Positions 25,484 through 34,656 of a stretch of DNA of 64,000 nucleotides are shown piece after piece. The stretch is taken from NCBI RefSeq assembly GCF_013778325.1, contig NZ_JACEIB010000027.1:372001-436000 (forward strand). Reading direction: 5' to 3'. This DNA is from Sphingomonas chungangi (GTDB lineage: Bacteria > Pseudomonadota > Alphaproteobacteria > Sphingomonadales > Sphingomonadaceae). The first letter of the stretch is position 1. The number at the start of each line of letters is the position of its first letter. Under the pieces are notes generated by a model that was not told where the DNA came from, did no database searches, and worked only from the letters and a program-made list of their open reading frames with translations. Made by a program: the position numbers and the translations under genes.

Positions 25484-25498
25484 AGCATGTGTGCCAGA

Positions 25499-25834
25499 TC
25501 AGAAGGCGGCCCGGTCGAACCCCGTCGCCGAAGCGCACATCGCCGTGAAGACCTTGCCGCTCGGCGGCTCGTCGAACAGGCAACCGATCCTGCCCTTGTC
25601 GCTCCAGATCACCCGGCCGACCAGGCGCGGCCAGCCCGCCACCTCGAGCCGGAAAGTCTCGCCCGCCTGATAGCGGCCCTCGACATGCAGGCGGAAGCCA
25701 TGGCGCGAGAAATTGACCAGCGCCGCCTCGATCGGCGCGCCCTCGTCGAGGATCATCGCCGCCGGAAGCTCCGTCGCCAGGCGCGGCTCCTGGAACCGGA
25801 CTGACATGCTTTCCAGAAGGGGGTCGTGTCTCAT
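25499..25834 (-). CDS. PilZ-domain protein
   Basis: 111 residues. The NFSRHGFRLH motif matches the PilZ (D/N)xSxxG signature, and GRIGCLFDEP fits the last strand. The usual RxxxR motif is not clearly seen (R13..R18 region differs), so cyclic-di-GMP binding is uncertain. Single gene between rpoH and mtgA. Confidence 0.78.
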   Translation of the reverse strand: MRHDPLLESMSVRFQEPRLATELPAAMILDEGAPIEAALVNFSRHGFRLHVEGRYQAGETFRLEVAGWPRLVGRVIWSDKGRIGCLFDEPPSGKVFTAMCASATGFDRAAF

Positions 25835-25977
25835 CTCTCGCTCTGTGGCTTCTGGTTAAACGCGACACTACCACCATCGTTAGACTATGGTGGGACTGGT
25901 TTCGGAGCCGTTACCAGCCATGACCGGGCCGGTTTCCCGCTTGTCCAACCCGCCGCCGCCCCGCTAGTCCGGTGGCG

Positions 25978-26703
25978 ATGGACGACCTCGCCGCAACCAC
26001 CGGAGCCCCGCCCCGTCGCCGCTTCACCCTGCGCCGCCTCGTGCGCTGGTGTTTCAAGGCCGTGATCTGGTTCGTAGTCACCTCCATCGTCTGGGTGAGC
26101 ATCTACCGCTTCGTGCCGCCGCCGGTGACCGTCACCATGCTCACCAACGCGCTCGACGGGCGCGGCATCACCAAGGACTGGATGCCGCTCTCGAGGATCG
26201 ATCCCGACATGGCCCGCGCCGCGATCGGCGCCGAGGATGCGCGCTTTTGCACCCATCACGGCTTCGATTTCACCGCGATCGAGAAGGCGATGGCGCACAA
26301 CGAGGACAGCAAGCGCATCCGCGGCGGCTCAACGATCAGCCAGCAGACCGCCAAGAACGTCTTTCTCTGGCAGGGCCGCTCCTACGTCCGCAAGGTGTTC
26401 GAGGCGTATTTCACCGTGTTGATCGAAACGCTGTGGGGCAAGCGGCGGATCATGGAGATGTATCTGAACGTCGCCGAGACCGGGATCGGCACCTATGGCG
26501 TCAATGCCGGCGCAGAGCGTTATTTCCACCACGATGCCAGCCACCTGACGCCGATCGAGGCGGCGCGCATCGCCGCCGTGCTGCCGCTACCCAAGAAGCG
26601 CGGCGCGGTGGCACCCAAGGGTTTCGTGCTCCGCTACGGCAATACCATCTCGCGACGGATTGGCGCGGTGCACGCGGGAGGCTACGATAGCTGCCTGCGC
26701 TGA
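25978..26703 (+). CDS. mtgA: Monofunctional peptidoglycan glycosyltransferase MtgA
   Basis: Polymerises lipid II into glycan. 241 residues: one membrane helix (about 25-45), then the GT51 domain with catalytic Glu in AIGAEDARFCTHHGFD, GGSTISQQTAKNVFL and EMYLNVAETG. ATG 25978; an earlier in-frame GTG at 25972 is less likely. Confidence 0.94.
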   Translation: MDDLAATTGAPPRRRFTLRRLVRWCFKAVIWFVVTSIVWVSIYRFVPPPVTVTMLTNALDGRGITKDWMPLSRIDPDMARAAIGAEDARFCTHHGFDFTAIEKAMAHNEDSKRIRGGSTISQQTAKNVFLWQGRSYVRKVFEAYFTVLIETLWGKRRIMEMYLNVAETGIGTYGVNAGAERYFHHDASHLTPIEAARIAAVLPLPKKRGAVAPKGFVLRYGNTISRRIGAVHAGGYDSCLR

Positions 26704-26765
26704 AACCTCGGCGCGCCTAGCGTCGAACCTTCTGGCTGTACCGAGACCATAACAAGGAGCAAGCC

Positions 26766-27518
26766 ATGATCCGCCGCACTCACCTGATCGCGCTGCTCGC
26801 CGCGCTGGCGACGCCGGCGATCGCCATCTCCGCCGCCAGCACCTACACTGCCGCCGTCGCCGATCCCGCCCGCCCCGCCGAGGATATTGCGCGCGACGCC
26901 GACCGCAAGCCCGCCGCTATGCTCGCCTTCGCGCACGTGAGGCCGGGCCAGACCATCGTCGATTACATCCCGAGCAAGGGCTATTTCACCCGCCTGTTCA
27001 GCGCCGCCGTCGGCCCCTCCGGCCTTGTTTATGCGGTCACGCCGCAGATGCTGCTCGATGTTTTCGCGAAGATCGGCAAGGCTCCCCCGCCGTCCGTTAC
27101 CGCCGAGCCGGGCCGCGGCAACGTACATGACGCGATCGCCAGCGGTGGTTCGCTCAACGTACCCGCCCCGGTCGATCTGGTGTGGACCTCCCAGAATTAT
27201 CATGACGTCCACATCTTCGGTGGCGCTGCCGCCACCGCGCAGCTCAACACGGCGGTGTTCGCCGCGCTGAAGCCCGGCGGTCTCTATGTCGTGCTCGATC
27301 ACGCTGGAGCGCCGGGGCTCGACGAGGCCGGCGTCAAGAAACTGCACCGCATCGACGAAGCGGTGGTGAAGCGGGAGGTGCTGGCCGCCGGCTTCAAGCT
27401 GGACGGGGAATCGAAGGTTCTGGCCAACCCGGCCGACCCGCGCACCGCCAACGTCTTCGATCCCTCGATCCGCGGGCATACGGACCAGTTCATCCTGCGG
27501 TTCAGAAAGCCGGGCTGA
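26766..27518 (+). CDS. Exported predicted methyltransferase
   Basis: 250 residues with a signal peptide (LIALLAALATPAIAISAA). The core has a SAM-methyltransferase layout: IVDYIPSKGYFTRLFSAAV, VDLVWTSQNYHD, LKPGGLYVVLDHAG. The glycine motif is IPSKGYF, a weak version of the usual GxGxG. Similar periplasmic proteins exist in sphingomonads; substrate unknown. Confidence 0.75.
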   Translation: MIRRTHLIALLAALATPAIAISAASTYTAAVADPARPAEDIARDADRKPAAMLAFAHVRPGQTIVDYIPSKGYFTRLFSAAVGPSGLVYAVTPQMLLDVFAKIGKAPPPSVTAEPGRGNVHDAIASGGSLNVPAPVDLVWTSQNYHDVHIFGGAAATAQLNTAVFAALKPGGLYVVLDHAGAPGLDEAGVKKLHRIDEAVVKREVLAAGFKLDGESKVLANPADPRTANVFDPSIRGHTDQFILRFRKPG

Positions 27519-27569
27519 TCGCCCACCACGCCCGAACCCCTTCGGGCGAACGGGTTTTGAAGCTCAGGC

Positions 27570-27890
27570 TCAGAACGGCAGCTTGAAGCCCGGCGGCAGC
27601 GGCAGCCCCTGGGTCATCTTGCCCATCTCCTGCTGGCTCACCGCATCGGCCTTGGCGCGCGCATCGTTGAAGGCGGCGGCAATCAGGTCCTCCAGCATCT
27701 GCTTCTCCGACGGCTGGAGCAGGCTGTCATCAAGATCGACGCCGATGATGCGGCCCTTGGCGGTGGCCTTCACCCTGACCAGACCGCCGCCGGCGACGCC
27801 CTCCACCTCGACCTTGTCGAGCGTGTCCTGCGCCTTGCTGAGCTGGTCCTGCACATTCTGGGCGGCTTTCATCAGCTCTTCGAGATTCAT
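27570..27890 (-). CDS. ybaB: YbaB/EbfC nucleoid-associated protein
   Basis: 106 residues. Begins NLEELMKAAQNVQDQLSKAQ and has a VKATAKGRIIGVDLDDSLL core. Start overlaps dnaX stop (ATGA), the usual dnaX-ybaB operon. Confidence 0.94.
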   Translation of the reverse strand: MNLEELMKAAQNVQDQLSKAQDTLDKVEVEGVAGGGLVRVKATAKGRIIGVDLDDSLLQPSEKQMLEDLIAAAFNDARAKADAVSQQEMGKMTQGLPLPPGFKLPF

Positions 27891-29476
27891 GCGATGCTCC
27901 GTTCGTCTTCGATGAGCTCGGCACCCGGAAAGGCGGAGCGGATCGCCGCCACCACCGGGCTGTCGAGGATTTCCCGTTCGGCGGCCGCCTTGGCGGCAAG
28001 TTCCTGCTCGCGCAAGGTCGGTTCACAGGGCTGGTCCGTCAGCGCGACCTGCCAGTCGATCGGAAAGACCTCGCCCAGAGCCTTGGCGATATTACCGTCT
28101 ATCGGCCGCTTGGGATGGATCGCCAGTTCGGGCGGTGCATAGCGGACCAGGCTGGCATAATCGTGCAGCTGCTGCGCGAGATGGGCGTGGCGGCTGGCGA
28201 TGCCCTCGATCAGTCCGGGGAAGGTCTCCGGCACGCGCGCCACCGGCTTGGCGGCCATCGTGGGAGCACCGCTCGCCATTGGCGCGGCGTTGTCCACCGC
28301 CGGCATAGGCTCGCCTGACTGGAGCCGGCGCAGCAGTTCCCCCGGATCGGGCAGCGTGCCGGCGTGGACGACGCGCAGCAGCGCCATCTCGGCCGCCTCC
28401 ATCGGCATCGCCGTGGTTTCGACCTCGCCCAGGCCCTTGAGCAGCAACTGCCACAGGCGATGCAGCGTCGCGTGGCCGAGCTTGCCCGCCCATTCCTCCA
28501 GCGCAGCGCGCTCCTCGACCGACTGTGCCGGATCGGGCGCGCCGCCGGCCTTTGCGCGTGTGACGCCGTGGACCGCCTCCAGCAGGCCCCGGAACAGCGC
28601 GGCCGGCTCCACGCCCAGCGCATGCTGCTCGGCAAGCGCCGTCAGCACGGCCGGCGCATCGCCCGAAAGAAGCAGCGCGAACAGCCGCCGGACCGCGCCG
28701 CGATCGGACAGTCCCAGCATCTCGCGCACCTGCACCGCCGTCACGCCGCCTTCTTCGGTGCCCGCGTGGGCGATCGCCTGGTCGAGAATCGAGAGACCGT
28801 CGCGCGCGCTCCCTTCCGCCGCGCGCGCGATCAGCGCCAGCGCCTCGGACTCGGCCGAAACCTTCTCCTCGTCCACGACATGCTGAAAATGCGTCGCCAG
28901 CAGGTCTGCCGGAATACGCCGCAGATCGAAGCGCTGGCAGCGCGACAGCACCGTGACCGGCACCTTGTTCACTTCGGTCGTCGCGAACAGAAACTTGACG
29001 TGGGCAGGGGGTTCCTCGAGCGTCTTCAGAAGCGCGTTGAACGCGTTCTTGGACAGCATGTGGACTTCGTCGATGATGTAGATCTTGTAGCGCGCCGAGA
29101 CGGCGGCATAGCGAACTGCCTCGATGATCTCGCGCACGTCGTCGACACCGGTGTGGCTGGCGGCGTCCATCTCGACCACGTCGATATGCCGTCCCTCGGC
29201 GATCGCCTTGCACGGCTCGCAAATGCCGCAGGGATCGATCGTCGGCCCACCCTGCCCGTCCAGCCCGATACAGTTGAGCGCCTTGGCGATCAGCCGCGCG
29301 GTGGAGGTCTTGCCCACCCCGCGCACGCCCGTCATCAGGAAGGCGTGCGCCAGCCGCCCGCGCCGGATCGCATTGCCCAGCGTCTGGACCATCGCATCCT
29401 GCCCGATCAGCTCGCCGAAAGTCTGCGGGCGATATTTGCGCGCGAGGACGCGGTACGGTGCGGGAGATTCGCTCAT
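27887..29476 (-). CDS. dnaX: DNA polymerase III gamma/tau subunit
   Basis: Clamp-loader ATPase. 529 residues: Walker A GVRGVGKTSTARL, zinc-binding CGICEPCKAI, DEVHML, sensor LSRCQRFDLRRI, and a tau-like C-terminal domain. The SRP RNA gene lies just upstream, a common arrangement. Confidence 0.95.
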   Translation of the reverse strand: MSESPAPYRVLARKYRPQTFGELIGQDAMVQTLGNAIRRGRLAHAFLMTGVRGVGKTSTARLIAKALNCIGLDGQGGPTIDPCGICEPCKAIAEGRHIDVVEMDAASHTGVDDVREIIEAVRYAAVSARYKIYIIDEVHMLSKNAFNALLKTLEEPPAHVKFLFATTEVNKVPVTVLSRCQRFDLRRIPADLLATHFQHVVDEEKVSAESEALALIARAAEGSARDGLSILDQAIAHAGTEEGGVTAVQVREMLGLSDRGAVRRLFALLLSGDAPAVLTALAEQHALGVEPAALFRGLLEAVHGVTRAKAGGAPDPAQSVEERAALEEWAGKLGHATLHRLWQLLLKGLGEVETTAMPMEAAEMALLRVVHAGTLPDPGELLRRLQSGEPMPAVDNAAPMASGAPTMAAKPVARVPETFPGLIEGIASRHAHLAQQLHDYASLVRYAPPELAIHPKRPIDGNIAKALGEVFPIDWQVALTDQPCEPTLREQELAAKAAAEREILDSPVVAAIRSAFPGAELIEDERSIA

Positions 29477-29508
29477 GGAGAGGATATCTAGCCGGAAAGG
29501 GCCGACGG

Positions 29509-29600
29509 TGGGAGCCGGAACGACCCGGCGAGAAATCGTTGTGGCTGCTTCCTTCCGGACCTGACCAAGTTGGCGACGACGACGTCCGCCCGACTCCCGG
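29509..29600 (-). ncRNA. ffs: Bacterial small SRP RNA (4.5S)
   Basis: Scaffold of the SRP particle that binds Ffh. The minus strand contains GGTCAGGTCCGGAAGGAAGC (complement of 29547-29566), the universal loop region. Flanks CGGGAGTCGGGCGG and GGTCGTTCCGGCTCCC can pair into the long hairpin. Ends are approximate. Confidence 0.92.
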
Positions 29601-29665
29601 CGCGCCAGATAGGGGACAAGGCCTGTGCTGGCAAGGGGATGGCCTATCGGCTAGTCTCGCGGGCG

Positions 29666-30064
29666 ATGATCTCCCGCACCGCCTCCTGCTCCTGCGGCGC
29701 CCTCATCGCCATCTGCGAGGGCGATCCGGTGCGCGTCTCGGTCTGCCATTGCCTCGAATGTCAGAAGCGCTCTGGCAGCGCCTTCGCGGTGCAGGCCCGC
29801 TTTCCCGGCGACCATGTGACTATCTCGGGCGAATGGCGCGAATGGATGCGGACCGGCGACGAGGGCAGCCACGCCCGCTTCCGCTTCTGCCCGACCTGCA
29901 GCTCGATCGTCTTCTACGTGACCGACGAGATGCCGGGCTTCGTCACGATCCCGGTGGGTGGGTTCGCCGATCCGTCTTTTCCGCCGCCGCGCGTCACGGT
30001 CTACGAGGGGCGGCAGCATCCATGGGTCGCGATTCCGGGCGACCATATCGAGCGTTACGACTGA
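29666..30064 (+). CDS. GFA/centromere protein V family zinc protein
   Basis: 132 residues. Zinc ligands: SCSCGALI, CHCLECQK and FCPTCSS. Family includes glutathione-dependent formaldehyde-activating enzymes. ATG 29666 chosen because the earlier ATG (29639) has no spacing to a ribosome-binding site and lies close to the SRP RNA. Confidence 0.82.
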   Translation: MISRTASCSCGALIAICEGDPVRVSVCHCLECQKRSGSAFAVQARFPGDHVTISGEWREWMRTGDEGSHARFRFCPTCSSIVFYVTDEMPGFVTIPVGGFADPSFPPPRVTVYEGRQHPWVAIPGDHIERYD

Positions 30065-30067
30065 GCG

Positions 30068-30403
30068 TCAGCGGCCGGTCATGTCGTGCGCCACGCCCGG
30101 CATGCGGACGGTCAGACGATCCAGCTCAGCGGAGAGGTAAACCTGGCAGGCGAGCCGTGAAGTGCGCGAGACGTGCGCGGCGAGATCGAGCAGATCCTCC
30201 TCCATTTCGGAGGCTGGTGGCAGCAACCCGAAATCCGCCGGATCGACGATGACGTGGCAGGTGGAGCAGGCCATCTGCCCCTCGCACGTGCCCTCCAGCG
30301 GCTGGCCGGCCGCCTGCGCGACATCGAGCAGGCGTTCGCCGGCCGGAGCCTCGACTTCGGCGGAAAGCTCGCCGCGCGGATCGAGGAAGCGGATGCGGGT
30401 CAT
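30068..30403 (-). CDS. 2Fe-2S ferredoxin (adrenodoxin type)
   Basis: 111 residues. Cluster cysteines CEGQMACSTCHV and RLACQV. Starts MTRIRFLDPRGE and ends RMPGVAHDMTGR. Serves electron transfer, commonly to Fe-S cluster assembly. Overlaps the desulfurase gene by 4 bases. Confidence 0.93.
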   Translation of the reverse strand: MTRIRFLDPRGELSAEVEAPAGERLLDVAQAAGQPLEGTCEGQMACSTCHVIVDPADFGLLPPASEMEEDLLDLAAHVSRTSRLACQVYLSAELDRLTVRMPGVAHDMTGR

Positions 30404-31506
30404 GCGAAAGCCCGCTGGCGATCGGCGGCGTCGAGGATCAGGGCGATGGCGGTGTCGATCTCCTCGCCCGTCGTGTAGCGGCCGAATCCCAAGCGGATAC
30501 TGGAGCGAGCCTCCGCCGCCGCGAGGCCGATCGCTTCCAGCACATGGCTCGGCCGCCCCGAACCGCTCGCGCAGGCGGAGCCGGCCGAAAAAGCAACATC
30601 GCGTACGTCGGCCATGAGGCGCGACACGTCGAGACCGTCATGGCGGATATTTAGATTCCCGAAGTAGCGACGATCGAGCGCACCATTTACGATCCAGCCG
30701 CCGAGCATCGAGTGAGCGCGCCCGAATAGACCGAAAACATGGTCCGCATCCGTCTCGATCCGCTCGAACGCCAGCTTCGCCGCCGCGCCGAAGCCGGCGC
30801 AGAGCGCGGGAGCGAGCGTGCCGGAACGTAGCCCGCCCTCCTGCCCGCCGCCGTGCATCAGCGGTGCCGGTTCGAAGCCATCGCGCAGCCACAGCGCGCC
30901 GATGCCCTTGGGTCCATGGATCTTGTGCGCGGAGATGGCGATCAGGTCGCAGGCGTCCACCGGGAGCGGCACGCGCCCATAGCCCTGCACCGCGTCGCAG
31001 ATCATCGTCGCGCCCGCCTCGCGCGCCATCGCACCAAGCGCGGCGACCGGCTGGATCGTGCCGATCTCGTTGTTGACGAGCATCGCCGCGACGAGTGCCG
31101 TGTCGCCGTCGATCGCGGCGCGCGCCGCATCGAGATCGACGATACCTTCATGATCGACCGGCAGCACGATGACGTCATGCCCTCGCCCGCCGAGCCACGC
31201 GACCGTGTCGAGCACGGCGGCATGCTCGATCGCGGTGGTGACGATGCGGCGGCGCGGGCTTGTCTCGGCGATCCCCTTGATCGCCCAGTTGAGTGCCTCG
31301 GTGGCGCCGCTCGTGAACAGCAGCCGCCCGCCCGGCCCGAACGGCGCCGCGACCTGATCGCGCGCCACCTCCACCGCCGCCTTCGCCGCGCGGCCCATGC
31401 GGTGCGGCGAGTGTGGATTTCCGAAGCCCTCCTCCAGCAGCGGGCGCATCGCGGCCAGCGCTTCGGGCGCGAGCGGCGTGGTCGCCTGATAATCGAGATA
31501 GATCAT
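30400..31506 (-). CDS. Cysteine desulfurase (NifS/IscS-like), first of two
   Basis: PLP enzyme that removes sulfur from cysteine. 368 residues: starts MIYLDYQATTPLAPEAL; PLP Lys in ISAHKIHGPKGIG; active Cys in SACASGSGRPSHVL. ATG 31506 overlaps the stop of the second desulfurase (ATGA). Confidence 0.9.
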   Translation of the reverse strand: MIYLDYQATTPLAPEALAAMRPLLEEGFGNPHSPHRMGRAAKAAVEVARDQVAAPFGPGGRLLFTSGATEALNWAIKGIAETSPRRRIVTTAIEHAAVLDTVAWLGGRGHDVIVLPVDHEGIVDLDAARAAIDGDTALVAAMLVNNEIGTIQPVAALGAMAREAGATMICDAVQGYGRVPLPVDACDLIAISAHKIHGPKGIGALWLRDGFEPAPLMHGGGQEGGLRSGTLAPALCAGFGAAAKLAFERIETDADHVFGLFGRAHSMLGGWIVNGALDRRYFGNLNIRHDGLDVSRLMADVRDVAFSAGSACASGSGRPSHVLEAIGLAAAEARSSIRLGFGRYTTGEEIDTAIALILDAADRQRAFA

Positions 31507-32576
31507 GCCGCGCGCGCCTTCGCATCGCCCGCGATCGCGCGCCATTGTTCGGCGAAGCGCCAGACGTCCTCGCGGCGCGTGGTCCGCCCGAAGCTCACCC
31601 GGATCACCTCGCCGGCCGCCTTCGCATCCAGCCCCATCGCCGCAAGAACATGGCTGGGCTTGAGGCTCCCCGACGAGCAGGCGCTGCCCGCCGACACCGC
31701 GAAACCCGCGCTGTCGAGGCGGATCAGCTGTGCCGCCGCCGCCATGCCCGGCATCCGGTAGGAGGCGATGGTAGCGAGGCGCGGCGCATGGCGGGCGATC
31801 ACCTCCCCGCCCGCCTCCTCGATCGCCGCGTCGAGATAGGCGCGCAGATCGTCGGCCCGCTCGATCCAGCCCGACCCTTCGCCCAGCGCGGCGGCCATGC
31901 CGGCGATCGACGGCCAGTCCTCGGTGCCGCCGCGATACCCCTGTTCCTGGCCTCCGCTCGGCGCCAGCATGGCGAGATCCTTCACCAGCAGCGCGCCGAT
32001 CCCGGACGGACCGCCGAACTTGTGCGCGGAGAAAGCGAGGAAATCCGCATCGGGCAGCGCCATCTTGCCGACCGCCTGCGTCGCGTCGCAAAGCCACAGG
32101 CCGCCGGCCCCGCGCGTCGCCTCGCCGATCGCGTCGAGCGGCTGGATCACGCCCGTCTCGCTGTTCACCGCCTGCACCGCGACCAGCGGCGCCTCGCCGG
32201 CCCGCTCGATCGCCAGCGCGAGCCCGACATCGGTCACCCGCCCATCGGCACCGACAGGAAGCTCCACCGCGCCTTCGCCATGGCGGCGCACCGCGTCATG
32301 CTCGACGGCCGAGACGATCCGCCGCCCCGCCTTCGCCCGCGCCATCACCATCGCGATCGCCTCGCTGGCGCCGCTGGTGAACAGGATCGCGCCGCGCCAG
32401 CCCAGAGCCTCGGCGATCCGCACCCGCGTCGCTTCCAGCCCCGCGCGCGCCGCGCGGCCCTCGGCATGGGGCGAGGATGGGTTCGCCCACGCCTCGTATG
32501 CGTCCAGCATCGCAGCGCGGGCCACGGGGCTCAGCGGGGTGGTCGCGGCATGGTCCAGATAGACGCGGGACGACAT
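31503..32576 (-). CDS. Cysteine desulfurase (NifS-like), second of two
   Basis: 357 residues: MSSRVYLDHAATTPLSP; PLP Lys in FSAHKFGGPSGIG; active Cys in SACSSGSLKPSHVL. Divergent from its neighbour: different loops near residues 80-140 and no common C-terminus. May have different acceptors. The pair could feed the ferredoxin next door and SufE. Confidence 0.9.
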   Translation of the reverse strand: MSSRVYLDHAATTPLSPVARAAMLDAYEAWANPSSPHAEGRAARAGLEATRVRIAEALGWRGAILFTSGASEAIAMVMARAKAGRRIVSAVEHDAVRRHGEGAVELPVGADGRVTDVGLALAIERAGEAPLVAVQAVNSETGVIQPLDAIGEATRGAGGLWLCDATQAVGKMALPDADFLAFSAHKFGGPSGIGALLVKDLAMLAPSGGQEQGYRGGTEDWPSIAGMAAALGEGSGWIERADDLRAYLDAAIEEAGGEVIARHAPRLATIASYRMPGMAAAAQLIRLDSAGFAVSAGSACSSGSLKPSHVLAAMGLDAKAAGEVIRVSFGRTTRREDVWRFAEQWRAIAGDAKARAA

Positions 32577-32601
32577 TGAGACAGATACGCTCCCGGATTC
32601 G

Positions 32602-32629
32602 TTGCGCGAAACACTTCCCCTTCTATATA
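32602..32629 (+). promoter_or_regulatory. Possible sigma-70 promoter for the hydrolase gene
   Basis: TTGCGC (32602-32607), 16 bases, then TATATA (32624-32629), 52 bases before ATG 32682. Confidence 0.4.
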
Positions 32630-32681
32630 GGACGCCATTCACGCGGCCAGAGCCGCCCCCTCCGTTTCTCGTACAGGTGCG

Positions 32682-33320
32682 ATGCCCGAAGTCATTTTCC
32701 CTGGCCCCGAAGGCCGTCTTGAAGGCCGTTTCACCCCCGGCCCGCGCCCGCGCGCGCCCGTCGCGCTGATCCTCCACCCGCACCCGCAGGCGGGCGGCAC
32801 GATGAACAACGCCATCGTGCAGGCGCTGTTCAAGACATTCGTGCGGCGCGGCTTCGCGACCTTGCGCTTCAACTTCCGGGGCGTCGGCAAGTCGCAGGGC
32901 GTGTTCGACAACGGCATCGGCGAGCTTTCCGATGCAGCCTCGGCGCTCGACTGGGTACAGTCGATCCATCCCGAGGCGACGCAGACCTGGATCGCCGGCT
33001 ACAGCTTCGGCGCGTGGATCGGCATGCAGCTGCTGATGCGCCGACCGGAGGCGCGCGGCTTCATCTCGATCGCGCCGCCGGCGAGCATGTACGATTTCAG
33101 CTTCCTGGCGCCCTGCCCCTCCTCCGGCATCCTGATCCAGGGCGACGCCGACGAGGTGGCGACGCCCGCCGCGACGCAGAAGCTGGTCGACAAGCTGCGC
33201 ACCCAGAAGCACATCACCATCCACCACGACACCATCCCGCACGCGAACCACTTCTTTGCGGACGAGATGACCGAGCTGATGCAATCGGTGGACGGCTATC
33301 TGGACATGCGGCTGAAGTAA
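32682..33320 (+). CDS. Alpha/beta hydrolase
   Basis: 212 residues; nucleophile elbow AGYSFGAW, DEVATPAATQ acid region and HANHFF catalytic His. Resembles small cytoplasmic hydrolases near fructose-related or dienelactone-like families; substrate unknown. Followed by a terminator. Confidence 0.85.
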   Translation: MPEVIFPGPEGRLEGRFTPGPRPRAPVALILHPHPQAGGTMNNAIVQALFKTFVRRGFATLRFNFRGVGKSQGVFDNGIGELSDAASALDWVQSIHPEATQTWIAGYSFGAWIGMQLLMRRPEARGFISIAPPASMYDFSFLAPCPSSGILIQGDADEVATPAATQKLVDKLRTQKHITIHHDTIPHANHFFADEMTELMQSVDGYLDMRLK

Positions 33321-33329
33321 GGCCGCTGA

Positions 33330-33352
33330 GCCCCTCCCTGGAAGGGAGGGGC
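33330..33352 (+). terminator. Terminator hairpin after the hydrolase
   Basis: GCCCCTCCC-TGGAA-GGGAGGGGC then TTATT. The 18-base core TCCCTGGAAGGGAGGGGC recurs at 38370-38387, so this is also a dispersed repeat. Confidence 0.7.
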
Positions 33353-33544
33353 TTATTGGGTCGGCATCGGCCACGCCCAGATCAGCACGTTGATCACCAG
33401 CACGACCGCGACGCCCAGCATCAGGGCGCCGCGCTTGCGGTCCTGACCGGTGGCGATCAGGCGGATGCCGAAGACACCGAGCACGAACGCGGCGATCATC
33501 GCGACGCTCAGCGCGAAGGTGGCGAAGCCGCTCCCCAGGATCAT
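33353..33544 (-). CDS. Small membrane protein, 63 residues
   Basis: Two hydrophobic segments, FALSVAMIAAFVLGVFGIRL and GVAVVLVINVLIWAWP. Overlaps the dehydratase stop by 4 bases (ATGA), supporting translation. Function unknown. Confidence 0.6.
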   Translation of the reverse strand: MILGSGFATFALSVAMIAAFVLGVFGIRLIATGQDRKRGALMLGVAVVLVINVLIWAWPMPTQ

Positions 33545-34521
33545 GCCGTGAGCGCCTGGAACTTGGCCGGATCGACATTGCCGCCCGAGACCAGCAGCAC
33601 TGTGCCGTCGAGCGGCACCTTGCCCGCCAGCGCCGCCGCCAGCGCGACCGCGCCACCGGGCTCCGCCACGATCTTGAGCCGTTCGAAGGCGAAGCGCATC
33701 GCGTTCGCCACCTCGGCCTCGCTCACCGAAACTCCGGTCGCGCCACGCCCCTTAAGGATGCCGAAGGTCAGTTCGGCCACGCGCAGCGTCTGCAAAGCGT
33801 CACAGGCCGTCGATGGCGGGTTCTGCTCGACGGGCACGATCTCGCCCCGGCGGAGCGATTCGCCCATGTCGTCCCAACCCTCCGGCTCGACGACGACGAT
33901 TTCGGCATCGGGCGCGGCCAGCGAGATGCCCGAGGACAGGCCACCGCCGCCGCAGCACACCACGATGCGCTTCACCTCTTTCCCGGCCGCCTCGCGATAC
34001 TGCTCGACGATCTCTAGCCCCGTGGTGCCCTGCCCCTCGACGATCCATGGGTCATCGAAGCTCGGCACGAGCACCGCGCCGCGCTCGGCCGCGATGCGCG
34101 CGGCGATCTCCTCGCGGCTTTCCGTCAGGCGATCGTAGAAGACGATCTCCGCCCCGCTCGCCCGCGTGCCCGCCACCTTCGCGGCCGGTGCATCGGCGGG
34201 CATCACGATCAGCGCCGGCATCCCCAGCCGCTGCGCCGCCCACGCGACGCCCTGCGCGTGGTTGCCCGACGAAAATGCCACGACTCCCGCCCGCTTCTCC
34301 GTTTCATTCAACGACGTCAACCGCCACCACGCGCCTCTCAGCTTGAAGCTGCCGGTCCGCTGGAGGCACTCGGCCTTGATATGCACCGGCTCGCCCCGGA
34401 TCTCGGTTGAAATCAGGGGTGTGCGGACCCCTATACCCTTCAGGGCAAGGGCTGCGGCCTGGATACCCTCAAGTGTCGGTGACCCGGACGTTAACGATTG
34501 GGTTGATTCGGCAGAAGAAAT
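33541..34521 (-). CDS. PLP-dependent threonine/serine dehydratase, start uncertain
   Basis: Deaminates threonine or serine to the 2-oxo acid. PLP Lys in TGSFKLRGA, phosphate loop CCGGGGLSSG, SGGNVDP at the C-terminus. From ATT at 34519-34521 the length is 326, normal for the short (catabolic) family; GGAGA lies 8 bases upstream. There is no ATG, GTG or TTG in frame near the true N-terminus; the next ATG (34623) would add about 34 unrelated residues. Confidence 0.8.
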   Translation of the reverse strand: MSSAESTQSLTSGSPTLEGIQAAALALKGIGVRTPLISTEIRGEPVHIKAECLQRTGSFKLRGAWWRLTSLNETEKRAGVVAFSSGNHAQGVAWAAQRLGMPALIVMPADAPAAKVAGTRASGAEIVFYDRLTESREEIAARIAAERGAVLVPSFDDPWIVEGQGTTGLEIVEQYREAAGKEVKRIVVCCGGGGLSSGISLAAPDAEIVVVEPEGWDDMGESLRRGEIVPVEQNPPSTACDALQTLRVAELTFGILKGRGATGVSVSEAEVANAMRFAFERLKIVAEPGGAVALAAALAGKVPLDGTVLLVSGGNVDPAKFQALTA

Positions 34522-34656
34522 GGCTGTTCTCCGCGGGTTTCCGTGGGCCTTTACAGGGGGGTCAGCGATCCGTATATCGCACCCCCTCGCTGCCCCATGG
34601 GACTTCCAACCGCAAGGCAGCATTTGCTCTGTAACTGCACCTGGAGGTCCCTTGAA

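Noticed and set aside
27519-27569. A strong terminator between the methyltransferase and ybaB
   Set aside because: Only a 6-bp CCCGAA/TTCGGG stem, without a T-run right after it.
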